NCBI GenBank assembly: GCA_903862935.1 | Contig: CAIOZY010000025.1 | Span: 1-64,000, forward strand | Direction: 5' to 3' | Length of the DNA stretch: 64,000 nt | From: an uncultured Opitutaceae bacterium | GTDB taxonomy: Bacteria > Verrucomicrobiota > Verrucomicrobiia > Opitutales > Opitutaceae | Shown here: positions 17,832 to 26,668 of the stretch, piece by piece | How the letters are laid out: each line of letters begins with the position of its first letter | How positions within the stretch are numbered: the stretch's first letter is position 1 | The notes under the pieces: generated by a model | Seen by the model: the letters and a program-made list of their open reading frames with translations, nothing else | Told to the model about the DNA's origin: nothing | Database searches by the model: none | Program-made: the position numbers and the translations under genes

Positions 17832-18188
17832 GGGGTTTCTTGGTGTTTGCTATTTTCTGTTATCAGTGGGGAAAAGTTGAGAGGTACTGGGGGCTCGCTC
17901 CAAAGTGCGCTTAGCTAACGAGGGGGGTATGCGCTAACAATGGGGCGAATTTGGAAAGCATCTCGCCTTGGCCCAAGGGCGCCGTAGCGAACATCGTTTC
18001 CTAATATTCTGACGTTTTATGATAATTATTTCTAATATATCGAATAAGAGTGATTCAGCATCATCGGCCTACATTTCCGTTCGCATATTTTTAAACCATT
18101 GATTTTGAACATCTAATAATGCGATTCGGATATGGGCCGGTAAACACGGTGCCAACAGTTTCAGTCCGGCAAACCCTTTGCAACTCAC
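17832..18188. promoter_or_regulatory. AT-rich promoter region of the TonB receptor
   Basis: A noncoding stretch of 357 bases, clearly more AT-rich around 18,000-18,125 than its surroundings. It contains the exact 12-bp operator-like element at 17989-18000. A possible minus-strand -35/-10 pair (TTGTTA, 16 bp, TAGCTA) lies closer to the gene, but I hold it loosely. Confidence 0.45.
17989..18000 (+). promoter_or_regulatory. Putative LacI-type operator, copy 3
   Basis: Exact GAACATCGTTTC, 158 bp upstream of the TonB receptor start and within an AT-rich, gene-free stretch. Identity with the sites at 5064, 6221 and 38925 suggests shared control. Confidence 0.65.
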
Positions 18189-18962
18189 TCAGAAGCCACT
18201 ACTCGCTCCCCCGTCGACGAATAATGTGGTGCCGGTAACGTACTGCCCAGCGGCTGAGGCAAGATAGACTGCAGCCCACCCAATGTCCTCCGGGCGTCCC
18301 AGTCTCCCTGAGGGGGTCCGCCCAATCACCTTCTTGGCTCGTTCCGGATCGCCGGCTAACGCTTTCGCGGACATCGCCGTCTCGATCCAACCAGGAGCGA
18401 TGGCGTTCACCCGGACTCCCGATGGCGAGAATTCAGCAGCGAGTGTGCGAACCATGCCAATGTGAGCGGCCTTGGCCGCAGAATACGCCACAAGCAGGGG
18501 AACACCAATGAACGCAGTTACAGAGGTCGTGAACAGGATGCTACCGCTTCCGCGGACGAGCATTCCGGGGGCAACGGCCCTTGTCAGGGCGTGCGCTCCG
18601 AGCACATGAGTTGAGAGAACGCGCTGAAACTCTTCGGCCGTGGTCTCGATCGCCGGCTTCTTGAGGTGATTTCCCGCGTTGTTGACCAAGCAGGAAATGG
18701 GGCCCCATTCCGCCGTAATTCGCTCAACGAGGCCCGGAGCCCCGTCCACATCCGTGACGTCGTGGCGCACATATCCCACCCGCTTCCCCAGTTCAGATGC
18801 CGTCTCTGCAAGCTCACCTTCGTCGAGGCCAAGCAGAACGGTGAACGCACCGGCCGCATGCATGCTGTGGGCAATCGCCCGACCAATGCCTGTGCCACCA
18901 CCAGTGATGACCGCTGTCATGCCGCTCATCGAGAAGACTTCCGGAAACAGTTTGGAGTTCAT
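18189..18962 (-). CDS. SDR-family oxidoreductase (paralogue 3)
   Basis: A 257-aa classical SDR with TGGGTGIG, NNAG in the form NNAGNHLKKPAIETT, the catalytic YSAAK and a terminal DGGAS. It is the closest relative of the SDR at 10886, sharing nearly every motif, and a more distant relative of the one at 313. An AAAGG lies upstream of ATG 18962. It is divergent from uxaE, which makes reduction of fructuronate or tagaturonate (a UxuB/UxaB-like job done by an SDR) a reasonable but unproven guess. No classical long-chain UxuB or UxaB is present in the window. Confidence 0.85.
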   Translation of the reverse strand: MNSKLFPEVFSMSGMTAVITGGGTGIGRAIAHSMHAAGAFTVLLGLDEGELAETASELGKRVGYVRHDVTDVDGAPGLVERITAEWGPISCLVNNAGNHLKKPAIETTAEEFQRVLSTHVLGAHALTRAVAPGMLVRGSGSILFTTSVTAFIGVPLLVAYSAAKAAHIGMVRTLAAEFSPSGVRVNAIAPGWIETAMSAKALAGDPERAKKVIGRTPSGRLGRPEDIGWAAVYLASAAGQYVTGTTLFVDGGASSGF

Positions 18963-19294
18963 TGGAAAAAGCTCAGCCTTTAGTATTCGGCGTTGAAAAT
19001 GTCGCTACCAATTGCGATAGGCCAATACGGGACCGATCGATCTCTCGGGGCCATCAGCGTCAAAATGTCTGGCGCCAGAGCTAAACGAGCGGTGAGAAAT
19101 GATATCCTGAGCCAGGCCCGGTCGGAAGATCAATATCTGCGGAGCAATTACCAAATGCTGCGGAGCGATCAAAGGCTGCTTCAGCAACATTAAGACACTC
19201 GAGGCGAAACGACCCTGTCTGGGAAGAGCTTTCTAGAAACCACAATCCGCCCGCGCTCTTCTCTGAACACGGTATTCGACACTTAAGCTCATCC
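18963..19294. promoter_or_regulatory. Divergent promoter region between an SDR gene and uxaE
   Basis: A 332-base gene-free stretch. It contains two copies of CTGCGGAGC(A/G)AT at 19137 and 19158, spaced 21 bp (two helical turns) on the same strand, upstream of uxaE; this could be an activator site. A half match to the 12-bp element (GCGAAACGA) occurs near 19205, but it is not counted as a site. No coding frame convinces. Confidence 0.35.
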
Positions 19295-21028
19295 ATGAAA
19301 TTCGGAAAATTGGACATCAATCCGGCCCAGAATCCGGCGATCTTAGACACAGGCACGTGGGACGCGGGTGCCGCTTGCACGCAACTGAGAGCCGCCGGTT
19401 ACGATTGGGCGGCTTGCGCAAAGGCCCTGCGGCAAGGGGCCTCTCCCGTCTCGTCAGAGACGATTACAATTTGGAGCGGCTCCGTCTCGCTCGAAAACAG
19501 TGCCGTGTGGTTTCTAGCCAGTTTACGCGACGGACAAGACTGCTTTGTTCGAATAGGTCGTGGCGCCGCCGATCCTCGACTGGGAGCGCTCATAGATCAG
19601 TGGCAGCTGTCTGATGGTAACGCCGTCTCTGTATTCCCAGCACATGCCGCGGTCATTGATAGCTACTGTCGGCTCCTTAAACCCGAGAAAGGCCCCCGGG
19701 CGCTGGGCGCAACCCCGAGGATCGGGATAGGAGATAGAATGACGACGCATGTGTGGCCAGGCATGTTCGACTACCTGGCCAACAGGGGTCATGCCGCGAA
19801 TGCAATCCAGAACTCGGTTCGCGAGTTGAACCTCCTGGACGACGTGCTTGAAGGCCGGCCGCCCGAAACCAACTATGCCACCAACTTTGGAATGATCGAG
19901 GCGGGATTTACCGGCAGTACCTTCGAGGGCCTGTGGGTGGCGGGAGTGCTTGCGGCGCTAAAATACGAGCGCCCCTTCCGGTACGGTGCTGACGCGGATC
20001 ATCTCCAGGTAAAACGCGGCCCAGCCGGCGTGGAGCATGCGAAGCGTCTGATCCGCGCGTCGCGCTATTACTCCTTTTTTACCTTGGACGTGGCCGACGT
20101 ACTGAACTATGCGGCCCTCAATGAGCCATCAAAAGCTGCGGCGGAGTCCTTCCTCACTAAGGACATTCCGGATGCAACTGAGCGCAGCGGCGTCATCGAG
20201 CACCACACTCGCCCCTTCAGCGTGGGTGGCAGAGCGTATCGCATCGACCAGGCTGAACTCGGACGTTTCGTGGGCAAGTATTGGAAGGCCCTCGACACGG
20301 TGGGCGACCTCGCGAAGTACATCGTCTCGCTTAAGAATGGCGTGCCGTTCGACCTGGAACTTACGGTGGACGAGCATCCGCCAGAGGTCGCCGCCTTTGA
20401 CTGTCTCACCACCGACACCGAGGTCCTGTTTCTCGCCAGGGAGATTCGCCGAAGGGGTCTTCCGATCACCCATCTAGCCCCGAACTTTGGCCAGGAAAAG
20501 GGGTATGATTACCGGTGTCCGGACGGCCTAGCAGGGCTTGAGTCGCGCACCCGAGCACAGTTTCAAATTGCATCCGAATTTGAACTCACCCTCGACGTGC
20601 ACTCCGGCGACGATCTGCAGAAAGCAACTCGCCAGGCATTTGGACGCGCGACAGGAGGCAAGGTGCACTTCAAGGTCTCGCCGATGCTCCCGATTATCTT
20701 TGCGGAACTACTGCAGGACTATCATCCGGAGCTTTTTAAGCGCTGGTGGTCCGATGCGGTCGCGTACGCGAGGCGCGAAGCAACTGCAGGATCAGACCTT
20801 GCACGCACCTGTCTCGCCGAGCTCGACTCGAGCCCCGGCGGGCGCCCTTCCGCGAAGCAGAAGGTCTTTCACTACTTCAGCTTCCCGTATGTTGGCCGCC
20901 GCAATGCGGCCGGCCAGTTCGTATGTCGGGCCGACTTCTACAAACTCTCACCGCAATTTGAAGCCGCTCACCGTGACCGGATGAGAACGTGGCTCGGAGA
21001 GATAGCCGACGATCTGCAGTTGAAGTGA
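19295..21028 (+). CDS. uxaE: Tagaturonate epimerase (tagaturonate to fructuronate)
   Basis: A 577-aa protein of the UxaE family, which epimerises D-tagaturonate to D-fructuronate and lets galacturonate enter the glucuronate branch. Recognisable blocks are TNFGMIEAGFTGSTFEGLW, RYGADADHLQVKRG (likely metal site), HLAPNFGQEKGYDYR and LDVHSGDD. The ATG at 19295 gives the full family N-terminus. It stands alone on the plus strand, divergent from an SDR gene. With UxaC it makes a complete route from both uronates to fructuronate. The known family is small and found in Thermotogae, Verrucomicrobiota and relatives. Confidence 0.9.
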   Translation: MKFGKLDINPAQNPAILDTGTWDAGAACTQLRAAGYDWAACAKALRQGASPVSSETITIWSGSVSLENSAVWFLASLRDGQDCFVRIGRGAADPRLGALIDQWQLSDGNAVSVFPAHAAVIDSYCRLLKPEKGPRALGATPRIGIGDRMTTHVWPGMFDYLANRGHAANAIQNSVRELNLLDDVLEGRPPETNYATNFGMIEAGFTGSTFEGLWVAGVLAALKYERPFRYGADADHLQVKRGPAGVEHAKRLIRASRYYSFFTLDVADVLNYAALNEPSKAAAESFLTKDIPDATERSGVIEHHTRPFSVGGRAYRIDQAELGRFVGKYWKALDTVGDLAKYIVSLKNGVPFDLELTVDEHPPEVAAFDCLTTDTEVLFLAREIRRRGLPITHLAPNFGQEKGYDYRCPDGLAGLESRTRAQFQIASEFELTLDVHSGDDLQKATRQAFGRATGGKVHFKVSPMLPIIFAELLQDYHPELFKRWWSDAVAYARREATAGSDLARTCLAELDSSPGGRPSAKQKVFHYFSFPYVGRRNAAGQFVCRADFYKLSPQFEAAHRDRMRTWLGEIADDLQLK

Positions 21029-21146
21029 GATCGCACGGGCGACGGTTTTCACCCCAGCGGGCCCGCAAGGCCGCTGCCTGTGGTGTAACGGCTTATCATC
21101 TGGCGCCTGGGCTGGGAAACCCGCGGAGCCAGTTTGGCCCAAGGCG

Positions 21147-22034
21147 TTACTTGCGGACCTCGACCTTGGCCAGCTTCTCGTAGAACTGAATGAGCCCGCC
21201 GTGATCGTCCTTGCCTTTGCCATCCACCTTGAGCGCCTGCATGAACTCCAGCACTAGGCTCGAAAGGGGCATTGGCACGCCCACTGAGTGTCCCGTCTCA
21301 AGCGCATTGAGCAGATCTTTGATATGAAGCTCCATGCGAAAGCCGGGTTTGAAGTTGCCCTTCAGGATTAGCGGGACCTTTGCGTCCAAGACCGTGCTTC
21401 CCGCAAGCCCACCTCTGATCGCCTGATAGACACGCTCAGGGTCAACGCCCGCCTTCGTTGCGAGTACCAATGCCTCGGCGACAGCCGCGATATTGAGCGC
21501 TACAATGATTTGGTTGGCGAGCTTGGTGATGTTGCCGCTGCCGATGTCGCCCACATGAGTCACCGAAGATCCCATTGCGGAGAGGATGGGCTTAACCTCC
21601 TCAAACGTCGCGCTTGGTCCACCCACCATAATTGCGAGGGTCCCGCTGATCGCCTTGGGCTCGCCGCCACTCACCGGCGCATCCAGCATTGGCACCTTCA
21701 TCGCAGAGAGCTTCTTCGCCACCTCTTGGCTCATCAGCGGCGAAATCGAACTCATGTCCACAACAATACTGCCGGCGCGGAGGCCCTCGATGACACCGTT
21801 CTCTCCCAAGATCACCTGCTTAACCTCCGGAGAATTGGGTAGCATCGTGATGACGATATCGCTTCTTGAGGCCAGGTCCTTTGCAGTTGGAGCCGAAACA
21901 GCACCCACTGAAACGAGTTCGGCGACTGCTGCCGGAACAATGTCGCAGACCACCAGCTGATAGCCCGCCTTAATAAGATTCTTGGCCATGGGTTTCCCCA
22001 TTACGCCTAAGCCGATGAAACCAATTTTCTTCAT
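21147..22034 (-). CDS. garR: 2-hydroxy-3-oxopropionate (tartronate semialdehyde) reductase-like beta-hydroxyacid dehydrogenase
   Basis: A 295-aa beta-hydroxyacid dehydrogenase. The Rossmann motif GFIGLGVMGKPMAKNL starts at residue 4; the substrate loop DAPVSGGEPKAISGTL and the catalytic Lys in GSGNITKLANQ are intact. The sequence fits GarR/GlxR, which reduces tartronate semialdehyde to glycerate with NAD(P)H in the cytosol; a related 3-hydroxyisobutyrate-type substrate cannot be excluded. GGAG lies 8 nt before ATG 22034. It is downstream of a transaldolase-family gene and within reach of the hyi gene, consistent with C3 handling after aldol cleavage of sugar acids. Confidence 0.82.
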   Translation of the reverse strand: MKKIGFIGLGVMGKPMAKNLIKAGYQLVVCDIVPAAVAELVSVGAVSAPTAKDLASRSDIVITMLPNSPEVKQVILGENGVIEGLRAGSIVVDMSSISPLMSQEVAKKLSAMKVPMLDAPVSGGEPKAISGTLAIMVGGPSATFEEVKPILSAMGSSVTHVGDIGSGNITKLANQIIVALNIAAVAEALVLATKAGVDPERVYQAIRGGLAGSTVLDAKVPLILKGNFKPGFRMELHIKDLLNALETGHSVGVPMPLSSLVLEFMQALKVDGKGKDDHGGLIQFYEKLAKVEVRK

Positions 22035-22174
22035 GGTATAACTCCGTTGTGTGTTAATTGTGCAAGATGCTGTCGGGCCCTTTTGGTGGTGGGTGGCTTG
22101 TTGCAGCGCAAACAGTGTCCTCGACAATCTGCCGCCTGGGGGAAAGAACAATCATTCGTCGCTGTAACGCCCCA

Positions 22175-23233
22175 TTACCGGAGCATTCGCTCTCTAATGA
22201 GAGCCAACAGCTCATTGTACCCCCCGATAAACTGCTTGAGCGTGTGGGCAGTAGGCCCGAACGAAGCAAATTCGTCGGGAGCGAGGCCTTGGGGATCATA
22301 GGCTCGCCGAAAATCTGGGAAATTGTCTTCGAGCATCGCGATTATGTCCGCACGCACGGGTTCTTCCATGCGGGGCCTTACCTCGATCTTCGAGTTATTG
22401 AACCGTTTCCACCAGGAATAGGGGATTGTCAGGTTCACCTTCCCGCCAATCATCTCCGACCACTGCATGTGGTTCCGATAGGCCGCCGCTAGAAGCACAC
22501 TCCTGAAACCACGCTGTTGGAAGATCTGGTAGGAACGCTTGAACACGGCCACGCCGCCCCATTCCAAACAGCCAGGATCGACGCTGATCTTCTGTGCCTC
22601 CATCACGCGTTTGAGATGGTCATCTAGCCGGCCGACCATAACCGCAACATTGGGCCTCATCGACTGAATCTGTTTGCCCGACTTCTTAGCTCGCTCGAGC
22701 CCACGTTCGATCGCTTCTCCAGCCGCAACCGCCTGGGAAACGCTGAAGCAGACGGTCGGGGTGACCACAATGCCGCGAGCGGTAGCCTCTTCGATCGCCC
22801 CAAGACCAGCTGCCACGACCGGCAGCTTCACCGCGACATTCGGTGCGGTCCGGAACAGCTCCTCGGCCTGGGCCACCATCGCGTCCACATTGCGAAAATT
22901 CTTTGGGTTGACCTGGAGCGACTGGCGCCCGTCACGGCCGCCGCTTCTCTCGTATACCGGCATCAACAGAGCCGCTGCCTTCCTGACAACCTCAGCGGTC
23001 AAGTCCCAGCCCACATCGTCCTCGGTTCCAGTGGCACGGCTCCTAATAAACTGATCGATGACGGGGTTCCATATCTCCGAGGCGCTCTTCGCTACGGTGG
23101 CGACAATTACGGGATTTGACGTAGCCCCAATGGCTCCGTGTGCGAGGGCATCCCGCAACTCATTCGGCTCGCAAGAGTCGTTCCAGAAACCGGTGCCGAA
23201 TTCGGCCGTTAGTTGCATCAGGCTTTTGCTCAT
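22175..23233 (-). CDS. Transaldolase-family protein
   Basis: A 352-aa class I aldolase-fold protein of the transaldolase family. It has an N-terminal GATSNPVIV segment (like the DGxTTNPSL of transaldolases) and the Schiff-base Lys at K136 in NVAVKLPVV, followed by TPTVCFSVSQAVAA. It may act as a transaldolase or a fructose-6-phosphate-aldolase-like enzyme on a sugar-acid product; the substrate is not visible from sequence. AAAAGGA precedes ATG 23233, which settles the start over a longer frame to 23269. It lies between UroD copy 4 and garR on the minus strand, probably co-transcribed. Confidence 0.8.
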   Translation of the reverse strand: MSKSLMQLTAEFGTGFWNDSCEPNELRDALAHGAIGATSNPVIVATVAKSASEIWNPVIDQFIRSRATGTEDDVGWDLTAEVVRKAAALLMPVYERSGGRDGRQSLQVNPKNFRNVDAMVAQAEELFRTAPNVAVKLPVVAAGLGAIEEATARGIVVTPTVCFSVSQAVAAGEAIERGLERAKKSGKQIQSMRPNVAVMVGRLDDHLKRVMEAQKISVDPGCLEWGGVAVFKRSYQIFQQRGFRSVLLAAAYRNHMQWSEMIGGKVNLTIPYSWWKRFNNSKIEVRPRMEEPVRADIIAMLEDNFPDFRRAYDPQGLAPDEFASFGPTAHTLKQFIGGYNELLALIRERMLR

Positions 23234-23314
23234 AAATTTTTCCTTTTGGGCGTTCGCTAGATATGCCATCGGGACTACGCAACCTCCGATAACCCGCGGA
23301 CGGACAACCTGACG

Positions 23315-24826
23315 TCATCCGGAGAGTTGGACCTCCTTGGTCTGATGTTCCGACACCGTTGCGTAGGCAACCGCTTGCCCCTTGGCCGTGGTGAGCCCCA
23401 TCCTGCCGACATACTGCCACCGGATCGTGCAGGTCAGGATGTAATCGCCGGCCGGTAGATGGTCGCACGTGAATTTCCCGTTAGCATCCGCAACAGCTGT
23501 CCGCGTATATGCTTCCAGGCGCGAATCAGGAGCCTCAAGTTGCGCCCGGGGGTACTGGGACATCAGCCGGAACCTCTCCCGCGTGTAAGGCGTAGCAGGC
23601 ACAACGGTGACAACGCAGGCTGCTCCCGGCTTAACCTCACCGCCGGCTGTTTTCATGGACGCAACACCGGTAAGGGTCGCGTTTCCGCCCCGTGCATATC
23701 GCCTATATTCAGCCTCGATAAAAGGTGAGCTGACCTTAGCCGGAGTCGCTGCATTGGCTCCTGACGGCGGCGGTGCTGCTACGCGACCTTCCGTCCTCGC
23801 CAGTAGCTCCGGCAGCGGCATATCCCAGGCCTCGAACACGGCGGCAATGTTCTCAGGAGGGTTGCGAATGCCCCACTGGCATTGTCCGATCACACCTCCG
23901 CGCCCGTCATCGAGCGCTTTTCTCACTCGGGCCACGGCGCGGTAAGCGTCGTCGGGCGAGCCAAACGGAAGAATGCGCTGACGGTCAATCTCACCCCAAA
24001 ACGTGATCCTGCCCTTGAAGCGTTTGGCCAAGTCCTCGATGTCCATGCAGAAGAGCTGCGAATTGATCGCGTCTACGCCAATTTCGATGAACTCCTCGTA
24101 AAGATCCGTGATGTTGCCGTCCGTGTGAAAGAACACCTTTTTTCCGGCCTTGTGCACCATCTCAAAGTACTCCTTGTACAGCGGCTTAAAGACCCTTCGC
24201 CACTGGGCTGGAGAGATCAGCAGGCCTCTCTGCCCAGCCCAATCGTCAGGGAAAAATATTCCATCACAGTCGAGCTTAAGCCAGTACGTGAGTTCTTCGA
24301 CAAAGAATTCGTGCACCATCTTGAGCAACCGGAAGAATTCCGGCGCCTCTTCGCCCAGGTCGATGAATGTGTTTTCCGATCCCCGCAGCCACTGAATCCG
24401 CTCGAACGGACGAATGTCCGCGCACCTCATGAATTTTTTCGGACCCTTTCGGTTCGCTTCGCACATCCGCTGCGCTCCTCCCCAATCTCCTCGCCGAAAG
24501 ATCTCCCAAGGAGGCTGGTAGTGATCCAGCGCTGCCCAATCAGCAAGGGGCGGCTCTCTGACCTCGCCGATCACTCCATCCTCCGCAACGGTCCAGACGC
24601 ATCCCCACGCATCTGTGTAGTTCCCCATAACGCTCGGCTCGCCCCTACAGCGCTCTCCGATCGCCAGGGCTTGCGCGGTGGTAAAGTCGCTTGGAAACCG
24701 ATTTATGAACGCCTCGTATTCCTTGCGGGCATATTGCTGCAGCCACGGCAGATCCCATAGCTCGCGCGGGGCACGGTCGGGCGTACGGAACTCCAAGCAA
24801 CGGCTGACACGCTCATAGCTTGTCAT
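23315..24826 (-). CDS. UroD-superfamily protein (copy 4) fused to a C-terminal carboxypeptidase-regulatory-like domain
   Basis: A 503-aa two-domain protein. Residues 1 to about 360 are UroD-like (start MTSYERVSRCLEFRTPDRAP; metal-site region FFHTDGNITDL; GEIDRQ). After a Pro/Ala linker, the last ~110 residues (from about EAEYRRYA) form a beta-rich domain with AGGEVKPGAACVV, VPATPYTRERF and DHLPAGDYIL, resembling carboxypeptidase-regulatory/prealbumin-like domains normally seen on exported proteins. There is no signal peptide. AAGGG 8 nt before ATG 24826 supports this start; ATG 24862 lacks a ribosome site. The frame is unbroken, so the fusion is encoded, not a sequencing join. It lies upstream of the transaldolase and garR genes. 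The function is unknown. Confidence 0.72.
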   Translation of the reverse strand: MTSYERVSRCLEFRTPDRAPRELWDLPWLQQYARKEYEAFINRFPSDFTTAQALAIGERCRGEPSVMGNYTDAWGCVWTVAEDGVIGEVREPPLADWAALDHYQPPWEIFRRGDWGGAQRMCEANRKGPKKFMRCADIRPFERIQWLRGSENTFIDLGEEAPEFFRLLKMVHEFFVEELTYWLKLDCDGIFFPDDWAGQRGLLISPAQWRRVFKPLYKEYFEMVHKAGKKVFFHTDGNITDLYEEFIEIGVDAINSQLFCMDIEDLAKRFKGRITFWGEIDRQRILPFGSPDDAYRAVARVRKALDDGRGGVIGQCQWGIRNPPENIAAVFEAWDMPLPELLARTEGRVAAPPPSGANAATPAKVSSPFIEAEYRRYARGGNATLTGVASMKTAGGEVKPGAACVVTVVPATPYTRERFRLMSQYPRAQLEAPDSRLEAYTRTAVADANGKFTCDHLPAGDYILTCTIRWQYVGRMGLTTAKGQAVAYATVSEHQTKEVQLSG

Positions 24827-25327
24827 CGCTGAATCCCTTGCCGATTGGTGAGCTGTCTTCATAATATGGGGAAACTCGGGTGCTGGGGTGATTTGTTGGG
24901 CAATCTCTATGCGCGGTCGCGACAGTAGCAACAGCAGTATGGAGCAGGCGCAGCCTCAGGGTCTTGAATTAAGATGCTTTCTTTAGAACTATTGTGCGCG
25001 AATTTGGAATTTTCGCCTAAAAGGCAATTCCGGCACCTCTCCAGCGGCCATTCATTCGGGTGCCCCACAGCGGACATGATCGCAGTGAGGCCTTCTGCAC
25101 AAAAACAGTCAATCAACCTCGCGCAGGATGTTGCTATAATGCATCTTATTTAAGAATTGGGAGCCCACTACGCTCCACCTCATAAGCGGGGACGCCGTCC
25201 ACGGTGGCCCAGCAAGTTCGCCTCGGATTAGAATTCTATTACAGGCATCTCGCCGCTACCCCTGGCCACGATTCGCACAAAGTAGGTATCCTTCGGAAGC
25301 GCGGTCTAGGCTGTCGCCAGATGTTTC
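24827..25327. other. 500-base gap with one decayed gene end
   Basis: No intact gene is seen. A short coding-like tail on the minus strand (25228-25305) is listed separately. Otherwise the gap contains the leader of the UroD copy-4 gene and unrecognised sequence. Confidence 0.4.
25228..25305 (-). pseudogene. Decayed gene remnant, C-terminal tail
   Basis: A 25-codon minus-strand frame after an in-frame TAG reads as a protein C-terminus containing LPKDTYFVRIVARG and ends with TAA at 25228-25230. The pattern (LPKxTYFVR) looks like the last beta-strands of a secreted or sugar-processing enzyme, but the parent family is not recognised. It probably represents the end of a deleted gene just upstream of the MFS stop. 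Confidence 0.35.
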
Positions 25328-26668
25328 CTACTTGGCGAAGTTTCGCTCGCTCGCTGACTGCGGCTTTGTGAGATAATAGATTAACGAAATCAAGAGGCAC
25401 ACGCCTGCAACTACCTTATAGACAAGGCTAAGGTCGATTCTTCCGTCTCGCAATGCGCCCGAGACGTAGATGCCGACACCGGCCGCCATCGATCCGGTGC
25501 AATTCAGGATGCCATATGCCGTTGCACGGAACCGCGGATCTACAATTTCACACAAGATTGGCATCATATTCGAATCCACGAATGCGAAGAACAGACGGAA
25601 GCTGACGAGCCCAACCACAGCCAAGATCAACGAGGGCGACGTCGCAGTCAGAAAGACCCCTGGGCCCGCAAAAAGGAACCCAATCGCGGCGACGTACATC
25701 CGTCCTCGGGTGTTGCTGCGACTCCAATAGTCCGCCCAGGCACCAGATATTATCATGCCGACGATCGCCCCAGCATTCATGTACACCGTCGAATAAAGGC
25801 CTGCCCTACCCTGGCTAAGGTGAAAATGCTCTTGAAGAAAAACGGGGACCCAAGCGAAAACGGCCCAGCCCGCAACTCCGACGAGCGCCCAGTTAATTAG
25901 GGTCAATGCATAGGAGCCATGGCTGAACAGGCTACGGAGTGTCGGCCCGAGGCGCACCGGTGCAGCGCTCGGCGCTGACGATGAAGCAACCCGCTCAGTT
26001 GAGCCCTTGTCGCGCAGCAGTAGGTACAAGGGAATGCTATACGCCATACCCGCGAGACCAATGAGGACAAAAACATAATGGCTGCTGTGTTGGTCGGCCA
26101 GCCAACCAGCTGCCCCGCTGACACCGATTCCGAACACGTACCCCGAATTGTGAATTCCTGTCGCCAGCGATCGAGTGGACCCGGGGTGATAGTCGCTGAT
26201 GAGAGCGAGGGCTGTCGGCAAATAGAACGCCTCGCAAACTCCAATCAGCGTTCGAAAGATGACTAGCTGGTGGAAACTTGTGGCATACCCCATCAGCCAG
26301 GTGCTCAGGCACCATGCAAACATGCTGATCACGATGATCCGAGAACGCGAAAAACGGTCTGCTAAAAAGCCCGCCACGGGACTCATCAACCCATAGGCCC
26401 AGAACAGTGCAGAGGTCAGCAACCCAAATTGCGCCTCCGTCATGGGGATCTCGTGTGTAAGAGACCCGTGCATTGTCGTTGTCATCAACCGAATCAGGTA
26501 ATCCGAGCAGACGACCAGCCATAACAACGCCACGACCACCCATGGATTGGAGCGCAATTGGGATAACGGGGACCTTGTCTGCCCTCCATGAGGAGAAGCA
26601 GGACCGGCCTCGCCATCGGCACGGCCGCCGAGGTTCTCCCCCCTCAATTGTGTAGGCGTCTTTTCCAA
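25328..26668 (-). CDS. MFS permease (sugar acid type, copy 1)
   Basis: A 446-aa major facilitator with 12 predicted transmembrane helices. It has the loop 2-3 motif GFLADRFSRSR and the equivalent GAWADYWSRSNTRGR in the second half. It is a close paralogue of the MFS at 37584 (shared MTEAQFGLLTS, YLPTALALISDYH-type segments). It probably imports hexuronates or aldonates across the inner membrane. The assigned start is a TTG at 26668, giving about 20 residues more than the paralogue at the N-terminus; the true start may be internal. It is divergent from the SDR at 27000, with a perfect inverted repeat between them. Confidence 0.85.
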   Translation of the reverse strand: MEKTPTQLRGENLGGRADGEAGPASPHGGQTRSPLSQLRSNPWVVVALLWLVVCSDYLIRLMTTTMHGSLTHEIPMTEAQFGLLTSALFWAYGLMSPVAGFLADRFSRSRIIVISMFAWCLSTWLMGYATSFHQLVIFRTLIGVCEAFYLPTALALISDYHPGSTRSLATGIHNSGYVFGIGVSGAAGWLADQHSSHYVFVLIGLAGMAYSIPLYLLLRDKGSTERVASSSAPSAAPVRLGPTLRSLFSHGSYALTLINWALVGVAGWAVFAWVPVFLQEHFHLSQGRAGLYSTVYMNAGAIVGMIISGAWADYWSRSNTRGRMYVAAIGFLFAGPGVFLTATSPSLILAVVGLVSFRLFFAFVDSNMMPILCEIVDPRFRATAYGILNCTGSMAAGVGIYVSGALRDGRIDLSLVYKVVAGVCLLISLIYYLTKPQSASERNFAK

